From Clostridiales bacterium UBA6330 (GTDB taxonomy: Bacteria; Bacillota; Clostridia; Oscillospirales; CAG-272), in contig DJSQ01000195.1 of the NCBI GenBank assembly GCA_002438075.1, forward strand, positions 1 through 11,754: a stretch of DNA of 11,754 nt, in the 5' to 3' direction. This document shows, in pieces, positions 1 to 6,821 of this stretch. Every line of letters begins with the position of its first letter. Position 1 is the stretch's first letter. The position numbers and the translations under genes were made by a program. The notes under the pieces were generated by a model that had not been told where the DNA came from, ran no database searches, and was given only the letters and a program-made list of their open reading frames with translations.

Positions 1-1107
1 ACCTTCACCCTGCGCGTCGGTGCGTTGGTCGATACGCATACCCTGACCGCACGGGTCAACTGGGAGAAGCACGGAGACGAGGTGCGAAGCGGAAACAATG
101 AAACCTCCATGACACTGACGGTGCGGCAGGTGGTTTCGGTCTATTCCAATGCGGTGACCCCGAATGCGGGGTATCTTGCCGGATGCGAGGTGGTGACGGC
201 GTTCCTTGCGCACAATGACACGGCAACGCCGCTGATGCCGGAGGACGGGGTGTCCTTTCTGTTCGAGGTCTACCGCTTGGATGACGCAGGGCGGGAGGTG
301 ATTTTGGAGCAGCAGACATGGGAGCGCGTGGTTGTTCCCGCAAACGGGAAAAATCTCGTCTGGTTTCGTTGGACGGTTCCTGCCGATGCGGTCGGCAGTC
401 TGCTGTGGTGTCGCGGAACCGCGAATCCGGAGGGGCTCGGAAACGAGACGGACAGAACCGACAACAGCGCCTTCTTCACCGTAACGCCGAAGGCACCTTC
501 GGTTTCCGATCTTCCGGACGCACGGTATGAAAAGCAGTCTCCGGAAAGCTACGATCCGTATGCCGCCCGTCCGGAATCGACACCCGGAAGGGCAGTATGG
601 AATCAGTGGTGCTGCGAGAACGGAGAATTGGTTCTGAAAACCTATGGGGTACGGGTTGGCGGTGCGGATCCGAGCCTGACGGCAGACCCAGCCTGTCCCT
701 CCGCGAAGGTGGAGAACGGTATGCTGTATCTGAAATCCGGTTATGGAATTTTGCTGTCGTGGTCTCCGACCGTTGTAGGGGACGAACGCTATGAGATGCC
801 CGATGCGGGGAGTTATACGCAGGCACAGAATGCGTATGTCCGGTTTCCGGAGACCGGCTATTCCGCGGTGTACGGATGCTATCAGACGTTGGAGTACAGC
901 GGCGGCGCCTATCGATTCCCGTCCCACCCGAATGCGGTAAGCGGCGCGAGGCTGCGGTATATTCCAATCTATATCATAGACGGGACCTATCTGCTGTCGG
1001 TCTCCGCAACGCAGATCTGGACCCCTGCCGGAATGCTGACCGCAACCCGAAACGCCACAACGGTTGTCATCGACGGAACGGTCTTTGACGATTGGTATCT
1101 TGGATGA
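1..1107 (+). CDS. CARDB-repeat exported/surface protein of a conjugative element, 5'-truncated
   Basis: The reading frame is open from base 1, so the gene starts outside the window. The TTG at 25 is only an internal codon and no ribosome binding site precedes it. About 368 residues are visible. Residues 1 to about 40 are the end of one CARDB-like beta-sandwich repeat (the pattern is a Asn/Gly-Asn-Glu-Thr turn followed by a strand such as TSMTLTV). Residues about 45-155 form a second full repeat ending in the equivalent GNETDRTDNSAFFTV. The rest is a Tyr/Trp-rich C-terminal region ending in VFDDWYLG. From memory, this C-terminal layout (WTPAGML, then a DDW ending) is shared by CARDB proteins of Clostridia ICEs. 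Such proteins are exported, and a role in surface adhesion or mating contact is inference. No transmembrane segment or LPXTG sorting signal is seen at the C terminus. The stop overlaps the next start (ATGA), so it is co-translated with the secretion genes. Confidence 0.8.
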   Translation, partial: TFTLRVGALVDTHTLTARVNWEKHGDEVRSGNNETSMTLTVRQVVSVYSNAVTPNAGYLAGCEVVTAFLAHNDTATPLMPEDGVSFLFEVYRLDDAGREVILEQQTWERVVVPANGKNLVWFRWTVPADAVGSLLWCRGTANPEGLGNETDRTDNSAFFTVTPKAPSVSDLPDARYEKQSPESYDPYAARPESTPGRAVWNQWCCENGELVLKTYGVRVGGADPSLTADPACPSAKVENGMLYLKSGYGILLSWSPTVVGDERYEMPDAGSYTQAQNAYVRFPETGYSAVYGCYQTLEYSGGAYRFPSHPNAVSGARLRYIPIYIIDGTYLLSVSATQIWTPAGMLTATRNATTVVIDGTVFDDWYLG

Positions 1108-1835
1108 CGGAGCGGGAGAAGGGCTCGGTTTCGGACGAGATCGGTCAGGCGGCGCACAGCGCGTATCGGTGCGTTCGGGCGGGGAAAGCGGTGCTTGCGC
1201 GTGTGGCAGGCGCAGTCGGCGGACCGGTTGGGGCGGCGCTGTCAACCGCATGGGAGCACCGGAGGGCAGTGGCGGCAGTTTTGGTTGCCGTTGCCCTGAT
1301 TCTCGTGGTCGTTTCTTTGGCGGTGCTCTCCCTGCCTGCGGCTTTTCTGAGCGCAGACAATCCGGTGGCGGAGTTGATCGGTTACATGGAAGAATTGCGC
1401 ATCGGTTTGGAGCGTTGCCGCTCGGAGGCGCGAGAAGCAATCGGAAATCGAATCCAATCCGGTGCCTATGACGTTGCGCGGTCTTGGGCGGCGTATGAAG
1501 ACCGTTCCGTATCGCCAACCGATTCAGAGCTGTGCTTTTTGCTTGCCGTGTGGTCGGTATCAAATTGCGATTGGCAGGCTTTTTGTTTGTTCTTGAATGA
1601 GCACGGCGCAGTTCTGTATCCGGTGCAGGCGGTGGAACGGGAGGATGATGGCGTGCTCTATTTGGCGGCAACTTTGGAGTCACTATGCTTGGATGCCGCT
1701 TGGGAACTGCTTGCGGTTGACCCGTATGCGATTTGTCCCGACACGGGGCTTGACAATCGGCAGACCGCCCTGATGCGGTGCGAGGGGATGAAGCGGATAT
1801 TGACGGAGGGGAAGAATGGAAAATCGGCTTTATGA
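1104..1835 (+). CDS. Single-pass membrane protein, probable T4SS accessory (anchor/linker of a transfer cell-wall hydrolase without the catalytic part)
   Basis: The predicted protein has 243 residues. ATG at 1104 is chosen because it forms an ATGA overlap with the upstream stop; no ribosome binding site is visible, which fits translational coupling. An in-frame TTG at 1092 is possible but less attractive. Residues 1-52 are basic and Ala/Gly-rich, and residues about 54-81 are one strongly hydrophobic transmembrane helix. Residues 90-243 are probably outside the membrane and mostly helical. This layout, with segments such as ELCFLLAVWSV (142-152) and VLYLAATLESL (184-194), resembles from memory the membrane anchor and linker of the lysozyme/NlpC-P60 hydrolases encoded beside PrgI and VirB4 in Firmicutes ICEs. 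No lysozyme or Cys-His peptidase domain follows. Position immediately before the PrgI-like gene supports a role in the secretion channel. Exact function is not known to me. Confidence 0.75.
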   Translation: MTEREKGSVSDEIGQAAHSAYRCVRAGKAVLARVAGAVGGPVGAALSTAWEHRRAVAAVLVAVALILVVVSLAVLSLPAAFLSADNPVAELIGYMEELRIGLERCRSEAREAIGNRIQSGAYDVARSWAAYEDRSVSPTDSELCFLLAVWSVSNCDWQAFCLFLNEHGAVLYPVQAVEREDDGVLYLAATLESLCLDAAWELLAVDPYAICPDTGLDNRQTALMRCEGMKRILTEGKNGKSAL

Positions 1836-2109
1836 AATTCCCGCAAATGTGCGGGAGGCTGGCGGGCTGTTCGGGCGGTCACGGAATGTAGCGGAAACGG
1901 TTGTCGTATTGCTGCCGCTTGTTCTTTTACTGGTTACGCGCGCTGAGCCTTGGCGGATTGCAGTGGCGGCACTGATTTTCGTTCCGCTTGGCGTTCTGAC
2001 GCTTGTCGGAATCGGCGGGGATTCTTTGGGGCAGTTCCTTTGTCATGTGGTTCGGTTCCTGTATCGGCGCCGAAAGATACATCTGGCACGGATGGAGGGG
2101 ACAGAATGA
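1816..2109 (+). CDS. PrgI-family (VirB3-like) type IV secretion membrane protein
   Basis: The protein has 97 residues, a normal length for PrgI/VirB3-like subunits. The N terminus carries the family-type YEIPANV start (residues 6-12), followed by two hydrophobic segments at about 25-41 and 47-66. A GDSLGQFL element (68-75) and a basic tail, FLYRRRK, follow. Such proteins sit in the cell membrane next to the VirB4 ATPase and help to build the inner part of the conjugation channel. The start is backed by GGAGGGG at 1805-1811, four bases before the ATG. The gene overlaps the preceding one by 20 bases, and its TGA overlaps the ATG of virB4. This tight PrgI-VirB4 pairing is typical of Gram-positive conjugation systems and makes the call secure despite the short length. 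Confidence 0.9.
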   Translation: MENRLYEIPANVREAGGLFGRSRNVAETVVVLLPLVLLLVTRAEPWRIAVAALIFVPLGVLTLVGIGGDSLGQFLCHVVRFLYRRRKIHLARMEGTE

Positions 2110-4442
2110 AGCGGACACAGGAAACGGTTCAGTCGTTCCTCGGAATTGCAGACATCCGAAACGGCGTGATTGCAATGCAGGACGGTCGGTTTCTGAAGCT
2201 GTTGGAGTTTGAACCGGTTGGCTTGTTCCTGCGCACATCGGAGGAGGTCGGTAGAATCCTTTCGTCCTTTGCCGCATGGCTGCGGATTGCACCGGACCGT
2301 CTGCACTTCAAATGCATGACCTTTCCGGCAGATACCGATTCGTATGCCGACGCATTCGAGAGAGATTTGGAGCAGGAGAAACATCCTGCGTGTCAATCCT
2401 TGGGGCAAGCCGTTGCGGAAAGTCTGCGCAAAGCGGGCGAGCATGGTGTACTCACGACACGCTTTCTGCTGGTTCTGACCGCGCAGGAACGGGATGCGGA
2501 TGCCGCAGCGGAAGAATTGGTATCGGTTGCGGCGACTGCACGGGAGTATCTTGGACGGTGCGGCAACCGAATTGTGGAAGCGGACGATTCGGATGCCGCC
2601 GCTGCCGAACTGTTATACCGGTATTTCAATCGGAGCCATTACCGAGCGGAGCCGTTTTCCGACCGTGTATGGCGCACGGTCTGCGAGAGCGGGGCGACTG
2701 CGAAGCCGGAAACGGTTCCGATCGGAACGCTCATCGGTCCGCGCGGGATTGACCTGACGCATCGGGATTGGTTTCTGATGGACGGTCGCTATTATACGGT
2801 TCTGTATCTGCAGGGCGATGGGTACCCCGCAAGGCTGGGCGGCGGGTGGCTGTCGGCATTGGTGGGGCTCGATGACGGGATCGATGTGGATTTGCATCTG
2901 ACGCGGGAGAACCGCGCGGTGAGCATCGGGCGGATTGCGCGAAGGCTTCGGCTGATGCGCAGTCGGCAAAACGGAATGGAGGACAGCGCGCGTGCCTATG
3001 ACGGACTGACGAACGCAATCGATGCGGCGTATTATCTCAAAGCCGGACTTGCAGGCGGGGACGAGCTCTTTCGGTTGGCTGTTCTGATAACGGTGTCGGC
3101 TGACCGAAAAGAGGAGCTGCGGAAGAAAACACGGTTGGTCACGGAGCGGCTGACGGCAATGGATTTTTCGGTTTCCGGCTACCCGTTCTGTCAGGAGCAG
3201 GCATGGAGTTGTGTTTCGCCGACGGGGATTCCGGATGCGTCGGTTCTTCGGAAGGCAGAGCGGAATGTGCTTGGTGACGGTGCGTCATCGGCATATCCGC
3301 TGATTGGCTTTCGGGAGTCGGAGACCAACGGGATTCCGCTTGGCTTGCGGCGGGAGACGAACACGCTCTTTGCCCTGAACCTGTTTGACGAACGGAGAAA
3401 TCCCAATTCCAATCTCTGTCTGCTCGGCACCAGCGGGGCGGGAAAGACCTTTACCCTGCAGTTGCTGGCGCTCCGGATGCGGATGCGCGGGATTCCGTGC
3501 TTTCTGATTGCTCCCATCAAGGGGCACGAATTCCGATGTGCCTGTGAGCGGGTCGGCGGCAGCTTCGTTCGGCTCGCACCGGGCTCTGCAAATGCAATCA
3601 ACCCGATGGAGCTGCGAATCGGTACAGGGGAGCAACCGCAAATGGCGCTGGCGGGAAAGGTGCAATGGCTCATGCGTTTTTTCTCCCTTTTGATGCCGGA
3701 TCTGAGTGGAGAGGAGGAGCAGCTGCTCGACGCGGCGATTCTGCAAACCTATCGGGATTTCGGAATGCCATGTGGGGACGGGAAGCAGCCGATTTTGGCA
3801 GACCTGTTGGAACGGCTGCAATCCCTTGCCGGAACCGCGCGGATTGTGCATCTTTTGGAGCGCTTTGTGAGCGGCTCTGCCCAAATTTTCAATCGGCAGA
3901 CCAATGTGGACCTGCCTTCGTTCTATGTGGTTTTGGACCTGTCGGACTTGGACGGAAAGCTGTTGGCGCCCGGAATGATGATTGTGCTGGACCTTGTATG
4001 GAGCAGGGTCAAAGCCGATATTCGGGCACAGAAAGCGGTGTTCCTCGATGAGATCTGGAGATTGGTCGGCGCGTCCTCCACCCGCGAGGCAGCAGAATTC
4101 TGTCTGACGGTGTTCAAAACCATTCGCGGGTACGGCGGTGCCGCGATTGCCGCTACACAGGAACTGTCCGACTTTTTCGGCTTGGAGGACGGGCGGTACG
4201 GCAGAGCCATTCTGAACAACAGCGCCCACAAGCTGCTGTTGCGGCTGGAGCCGAATGAATCCGCCGATGCACAGAAGGCGCTTGGATTGACGGATGCCGA
4301 ACGGCTGGCGGTGATTAACCTTAGCCGAGGGGAGGCACTGCTCGATGCCCCGGACGGAACGGGAATCGTGCGGATTTGTGCGACACAGCCCGAAGAAACT
4401 CTATTATCGGAAAGGAACGGATACGATGCTGTTGGAGGATGA
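2106..4442 (+). CDS. virB4: VirB4-family conjugative transfer ATPase
   Basis: The protein has 778 residues, a usual length for VirB4. It powers assembly and substrate passage of the type IV secretion system at the cytoplasmic face of the membrane. The N-terminal half (about 1-400) is the CagE/VirB4-type domain. The C-terminal half is a RecA-like ATPase with Walker A GTSGAGKT (441-448), a hydrophobic strand ending in LDLSDLDG (610-617), Walker B VFLDEIW (645-651) and an ATQELSDF motif (683-690). The position usually held by a DPExEY-like motif reads APIKGHEF (469-476), which I believe is common in this Clostridia branch. The start is ATG 2106, five bases after GGAGGGG (2094-2100) and overlapping the previous stop as ATGA. 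In-frame codons further upstream lie inside the PrgI-like gene and are not needed. The 3' end overlaps the next gene by 17 bases. Confidence 0.97.
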   Translation: MKRTQETVQSFLGIADIRNGVIAMQDGRFLKLLEFEPVGLFLRTSEEVGRILSSFAAWLRIAPDRLHFKCMTFPADTDSYADAFERDLEQEKHPACQSLGQAVAESLRKAGEHGVLTTRFLLVLTAQERDADAAAEELVSVAATAREYLGRCGNRIVEADDSDAAAAELLYRYFNRSHYRAEPFSDRVWRTVCESGATAKPETVPIGTLIGPRGIDLTHRDWFLMDGRYYTVLYLQGDGYPARLGGGWLSALVGLDDGIDVDLHLTRENRAVSIGRIARRLRLMRSRQNGMEDSARAYDGLTNAIDAAYYLKAGLAGGDELFRLAVLITVSADRKEELRKKTRLVTERLTAMDFSVSGYPFCQEQAWSCVSPTGIPDASVLRKAERNVLGDGASSAYPLIGFRESETNGIPLGLRRETNTLFALNLFDERRNPNSNLCLLGTSGAGKTFTLQLLALRMRMRGIPCFLIAPIKGHEFRCACERVGGSFVRLAPGSANAINPMELRIGTGEQPQMALAGKVQWLMRFFSLLMPDLSGEEEQLLDAAILQTYRDFGMPCGDGKQPILADLLERLQSLAGTARIVHLLERFVSGSAQIFNRQTNVDLPSFYVVLDLSDLDGKLLAPGMMIVLDLVWSRVKADIRAQKAVFLDEIWRLVGASSTREAAEFCLTVFKTIRGYGGAAIAATQELSDFFGLEDGRYGRAILNNSAHKLLLRLEPNESADAQKALGLTDAERLAVINLSRGEALLDAPDGTGIVRICATQPEETLLSERNGYDAVGG

Positions 4443-4959
4443 GACGTTGATTGTACGATGGCTGTCGCAGTACGGCGCACTGCCGAAAATACAGCTTGCC
4501 CGACTTCTCGGAAAGGAAGAGGAACGGGCACGGTGGATTTTTCGGAATCTGCGGCGGCAGGGGCTTGCGGCAGAGGTCTGCGGTGGCTCCTGTCTTGGAC
4601 CGGATGCCATGTCCGTTCCGGATGCGAGGACTGTGCAGGCGGTTTGGGTTCTGCTGAAATTCATGGAAGCTACCCCATCGGTTGCGCATTATCCGGCGTC
4701 CTATCCGTCACAGCTCTTTTTCCTGCGCGGCAACATCGGGTATGAGGTAACGGTGCTGTACGAGGGGGAGGGTCATCTGCTTCGGCTTCTGCGTCAGGAG
4801 GATTTGAAATACATCCTGGTTCTGCCGCATGACCGCATGATAGCGGAGCTGAGACCGCCGCCCGCACCGCACCTGTTTGCAACCGTCTCCTATGCGGGGC
4901 GGTGCGAACCGGAGGTAACCTTTTATTCCGAGGAGGCAGAGCATGGGACGCACAGCTGA
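4426..4959 (+). CDS. DUF5697-like winged-helix protein of ICEs
   Basis: The protein has 177 residues. Residues 1-55 read as a winged-helix DNA-binding fold: a first helix (LIVRWLSQYGA), a helix-turn-helix (LPKIQLARLLGKEEERARWI, residues 19-38), a recognition-like helix with Arg-Arg (RNLRRQG), then a hairpin wing. Residues 67-177 form an alpha/beta domain with elements PSQLFFLRGNIGYEV (94-108), LKYILVLP (127-134) and an acidic end EVTFYSEEAE. From memory this matches the DUF5697 family, which occurs in Firmicutes ICEs beside virB4; no biochemical role is known to me. A DNA-binding regulator or relaxosome accessory is a reasonable inference. ATG 4426 is preceded by a modest AAGGAA (about 4412-4417), and the gene overlaps virB4 by 17 bases, so coupling probably helps its translation. 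No internal ATG nearby fits better. Confidence 0.8.
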   Translation: MLLEDETLIVRWLSQYGALPKIQLARLLGKEEERARWIFRNLRRQGLAAEVCGGSCLGPDAMSVPDARTVQAVWVLLKFMEATPSVAHYPASYPSQLFFLRGNIGYEVTVLYEGEGHLLRLLRQEDLKYILVLPHDRMIAELRPPPAPHLFATVSYAGRCEPEVTFYSEEAEHGTHS

Positions 4960-5587
4960 AGAACTGACAGCGGATATCCGCCGCGCTTTGGAGCGGACGA
5001 CTGCTGCCTTTGAAGCCCTGACATCTGCGGGCAGCTCCGCGCTTGCAAACGATGCCGCATGGCAGTTGGAGCGGCGCGCGGAAGAACTAACCTTGCTTGC
5101 GCGAAGCCTGCCGGTTTGGGCTTCCGACCCTGACAGAGGACACAGCGTGCAACCGCCGGATTTGTCTCCGTTTCCGGTTCAGATCCGACAGACCGCAGAG
5201 GGCTGGCTTCATCTGACGCTCCCTGCTTTGCTGCCGAAAAAGAACAGCGGGCGCGGGGATTTTGTCTATGCCGGTGTCGCGGCGGCAATGCGGAAATGGT
5301 GTTCGGGGCGGGAACCGTTCCGGTTTACGGATTGCGTTTTGGTCTTTCGCCATGTCTATGACCGAAAGCGCCCGATGCGGCGAATGCGGGACCATGACAA
5401 CATTGAATGCAAAAGCGTGACCGATGTGCTGGCGCTGTATGCCATGCCGGACGACGGTCCCACAGTTTGTTCCCGCTATGAATGCTCGGTGGCGGGAGAC
5501 GCAGATCGGACGGAGGTGTATCTGATTCCGAGAGCCGCTTTTCCGGCTTGGCTGGGGATGGAAAAAGCACTGTCAAAAGGAGTCTGA
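4943..5587 (+). CDS. DUF6100-like protein with a RusA-like acidic motif
   Basis: The protein has 214 residues. The ATG follows AGGAGG (4931-4936) at six bases and overlaps the upstream gene by 17 bases. Residues 1-60 are a charged, probably coiled helical region. Residues about 75-214 form the conserved domain, with SPFPVQIRQ, a LTLPALLPKK strand-turn (91-100), the strand CVLVFRHVYD (131-140), RDHDNIECKSVTDVL (149-163), a PDD at 169-171 and a terminal strand TEVYLIP (190-196). From memory this is the DUF6100 family of Clostridia ICEs, function unknown. The order 'strand, Arg-rich turn, Asp-x-Asp-Asn, Lys, Asp, then Asp-Asp' resembles RusA-type Holliday junction resolvases, so a structure-specific endonuclease or a derived DNA-binding fold is possible but unproven. 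It is the last gene before the only intergenic gap. Confidence 0.78.
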   Translation: MGRTAEELTADIRRALERTTAAFEALTSAGSSALANDAAWQLERRAEELTLLARSLPVWASDPDRGHSVQPPDLSPFPVQIRQTAEGWLHLTLPALLPKKNSGRGDFVYAGVAAAMRKWCSGREPFRFTDCVLVFRHVYDRKRPMRRMRDHDNIECKSVTDVLALYAMPDDGPTVCSRYECSVAGDADRTEVYLIPRAAFPAWLGMEKALSKGV

Positions 5588-5592
5588 AAATC

Positions 5593-5645
5593 AGGATTTT
5601 TTTGACGGTGGAATGGATGGAATATAAAGAAGGATTTTTTGACGG
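5593..5645. repeat. Two near-identical direct repeats flanking a candidate -10 box
   Basis: AGGATTTTTTTGACGG at 5593-5608 recurs as AGGATTTTTTGACGG at 5631-5645, differing only by one T in the T-run. The TTTGACGG parts are 37 bases apart. Nearby half-sites of the same motif occur in inverted orientation: AAAATC at 5587-5592, facing GATTTT at 5595-5600, and AAAATCC at 5653-5659, facing GGATTTT at 5632-5638. The cluster lies in the only AT-rich, non-coding stretch of the window and could be an operator or mutually exclusive RNA hairpins. No regulator is identified. Confidence 0.55.
5602..5628 (+). promoter_or_regulatory. Candidate internal promoter for the replication-relaxation-like/virD4 half
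   Basis: A TTGACG hexamer (5602-5607) is followed after 15 bases by TATAAA (5623-5628). Both match the housekeeping sigma consensus well, but the spacer is two bases shorter than the preferred 17, so activity is uncertain. Transcription would begin near 5635 and give a leader of roughly 75 bases before the ATG at 5712. The -35 box lies inside the first direct repeat and the second repeat lies over the expected start site, a layout that would suit repression. This gap is the only place in the window where genes are not overlapping or nearly abutting. Confidence 0.4.
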
Positions 5646-5715
5646 ATACCCGAAAATCCGACAAAGCGTGCAGGCACCGTGTCGGAAATTCGGCGGGGAG
5701 AGGAGACAGGTATGA
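5617..5715 (+). CDS. Possible 32-residue leader ORF coupled to the next gene
   Basis: ATG 5617 opens a 32-codon frame starting MEYKEGFFDG and ending in RRQV. GGTGGA (5608-5612 region) lies four to five bases before the ATG and may serve as a weak ribosome binding site. Its TGA (5713-5715) overlaps the ATG of the replication-relaxation-like gene as ATGA, the same junction type seen elsewhere in this operon, and it fills most of the otherwise empty gap. The peptide is Arg/Lys-rich at its end and has no recognisable family. It could be a leader whose translation governs the downstream gene, or chance. If the candidate promoter at 5602-5628 is used, its transcript would begin inside this ORF, so only read-through mRNA would carry it whole. 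Confidence 0.3.
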   Translation: MEYKEGFFDGYPKIRQSVQAPCRKFGGERRQV

Positions 5716-6821
5716 TTTACATTCGGGCAGGCAGTCCGGCGCAAAAGCTGATGACCCTGCTGTCGGTTTGCGGGGAATTTCCGCTGTGTGCGCTGTCCCT
5801 GTTGGGCGATGCACGTTGGTACCGCGAAACGGTGCGGCGGCTGACAACGGCGGAAACGGTTCGGATCGGCGGCGAAAATCTGCGGGGAAAGCTGTTGACG
5901 CTGAACGGTCGCGGACAGGACCGCTCGGTCAGGCTGTCGTCCGGCGCAATCCCCATACTCACCCGGATCGGTGCATGGGATTTCCATCGGGATACCCAAT
6001 GGGTGCATAAGTTTCCCGGTGGCGCACATCGGGACCGTCGGCTCCGATGCGGAGAAGCAATCGGAATGAGTATGGAGGCGGGGATTGAATGCCGACCGTA
6101 TCGGTTACCGGATATCATGGAAACCGGACAATCGGACGAGCCTGCATTTTATTGCTCCACGGAGCTGAAGCGTGCCGGCGGAAATGAAATCCGCAAGCTG
6201 GGGTATTCCCGTGCGGTTGGCGCTTTGCTCACGCCGGATCGGATTCATGCCGTGTATAACACCCGCGGGGCTGTTATGAAATGGCTCGGACGCGGGGAGG
6301 TGCGAATGCGGGACGATCTCGCGGTTTTGGGGCAGGGCAGGCAGGCGGATTCCTGCGTTCTGCTTGGACGGGACGAGGTGCAGATTCTGAAAACCTTTCA
6401 GGCGGCAACCGACCTGCGCGTGCGGGATTTTCGGATGGATGCCGTTTATACGCGGGTCTATGCAGTGCCCCTGAACAGGATTGGCGAACGGTTGCTCCGG
6501 TTGATGGTACAGCCTCGGTTTGAGGAACGCCTGTTGAATCTGCTGTTTCCTCCGGAGACCCGATCGTATCACCGCGGGGTGTTTCCGTATGACGCACGGA
6601 TTGGGGAGGTATATGTGCAGTCGTTCCTGAATGCGGATATCTGCGCACTGAACCGATTCCGTCAGGGAATGGAACGGTATGATGGAATCTATGAGATTAT
6701 TTGCTATCCGCATCAGGTGTCCTTCCTGCAGGCGTGGTTCGGAGGAGCGGTGCGCTTGCGGGTGCTTTCACTGGACGCGGTGGAAACGGCGATCGGAATC
6801 GGAAAGGGGGTGGTGTTCTGA
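5712..6821 (+). CDS. Replication-relaxation-like ICE protein (winged helix, function unknown)
   Basis: The protein has 369 residues. ATG 5712 follows AGGAG (5701-5705) by six bases. The first ~75 residues suggest a winged helix (a helix KLMTLLSVCGEFP, a second helix LSLLGDARWYRETVRRL, then a wing of basic strands around GRGQDRSVRLSSGA). The middle region (about 95-190) has HKFPGGAHRDRRLR (99-112), a GIECRPYRLPD segment (124-134) and AVYNTRGAVMKW (180-191). The C-terminal part has SYHRGVFPYDA (285-295) and a strand-rich end, YEIICYPHQVSFLQ (327-340). From memory this pattern belongs to the replication-relaxation-like proteins found beside VirD4 genes in Clostridia ICEs. By analogy it may assist relaxosome formation or act as a regulator. 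No enzymatic motif is seen. Its stop overlaps the CTG start of virD4. Confidence 0.72.
   Translation: MIYIRAGSPAQKLMTLLSVCGEFPLCALSLLGDARWYRETVRRLTTAETVRIGGENLRGKLLTLNGRGQDRSVRLSSGAIPILTRIGAWDFHRDTQWVHKFPGGAHRDRRLRCGEAIGMSMEAGIECRPYRLPDIMETGQSDEPAFYCSTELKRAGGNEIRKLGYSRAVGALLTPDRIHAVYNTRGAVMKWLGRGEVRMRDDLAVLGQGRQADSCVLLGRDEVQILKTFQAATDLRVRDFRMDAVYTRVYAVPLNRIGERLLRLMVQPRFEERLLNLLFPPETRSYHRGVFPYDARIGEVYVQSFLNADICALNRFRQGMERYDGIYEIICYPHQVSFLQAWFGGAVRLRVLSLDAVETAIGIGKGVVF
6805..6812 (+). promoter_or_regulatory. Ribosome binding site deciding a CTG start for virD4
   Basis: AGGGGGTG, one mismatch from AGGAGGTG, ends five bases before CTG 6818. No ATG, GTG or TTG in the correct frame lies within the next residues or within 80 bases upstream. 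This strong site at ideal spacing is therefore the main argument that translation begins at CTG. Confidence 0.65.

Noticed and set aside
1950..2105. N-terminal extension of virB4 starting upstream of 2106
   Set aside because: The extension overlaps the PrgI-like gene in another frame and is Cys/Gly-rich. ATG 2106 has a good ribosome binding site and the normal VirB4 start.
3285..4229. Long open frame of 314 codons on the minus strand
   Set aside because: It lies wholly inside virB4, opposite to the ATPase core motifs. Its product is rich in Gln, His and Arg with no recognisable domain, as expected from the shadow of a G+C-rich gene.
5584..5603. Possible intrinsic terminator after the DUF6100-like gene (CTGAAAATCAG followed by a T-run)
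   Set aside because: The stem is only four to six A/T-rich pairs with a tiny loop, too weak for a convincing terminator. The T-run is better explained as part of the direct repeat.
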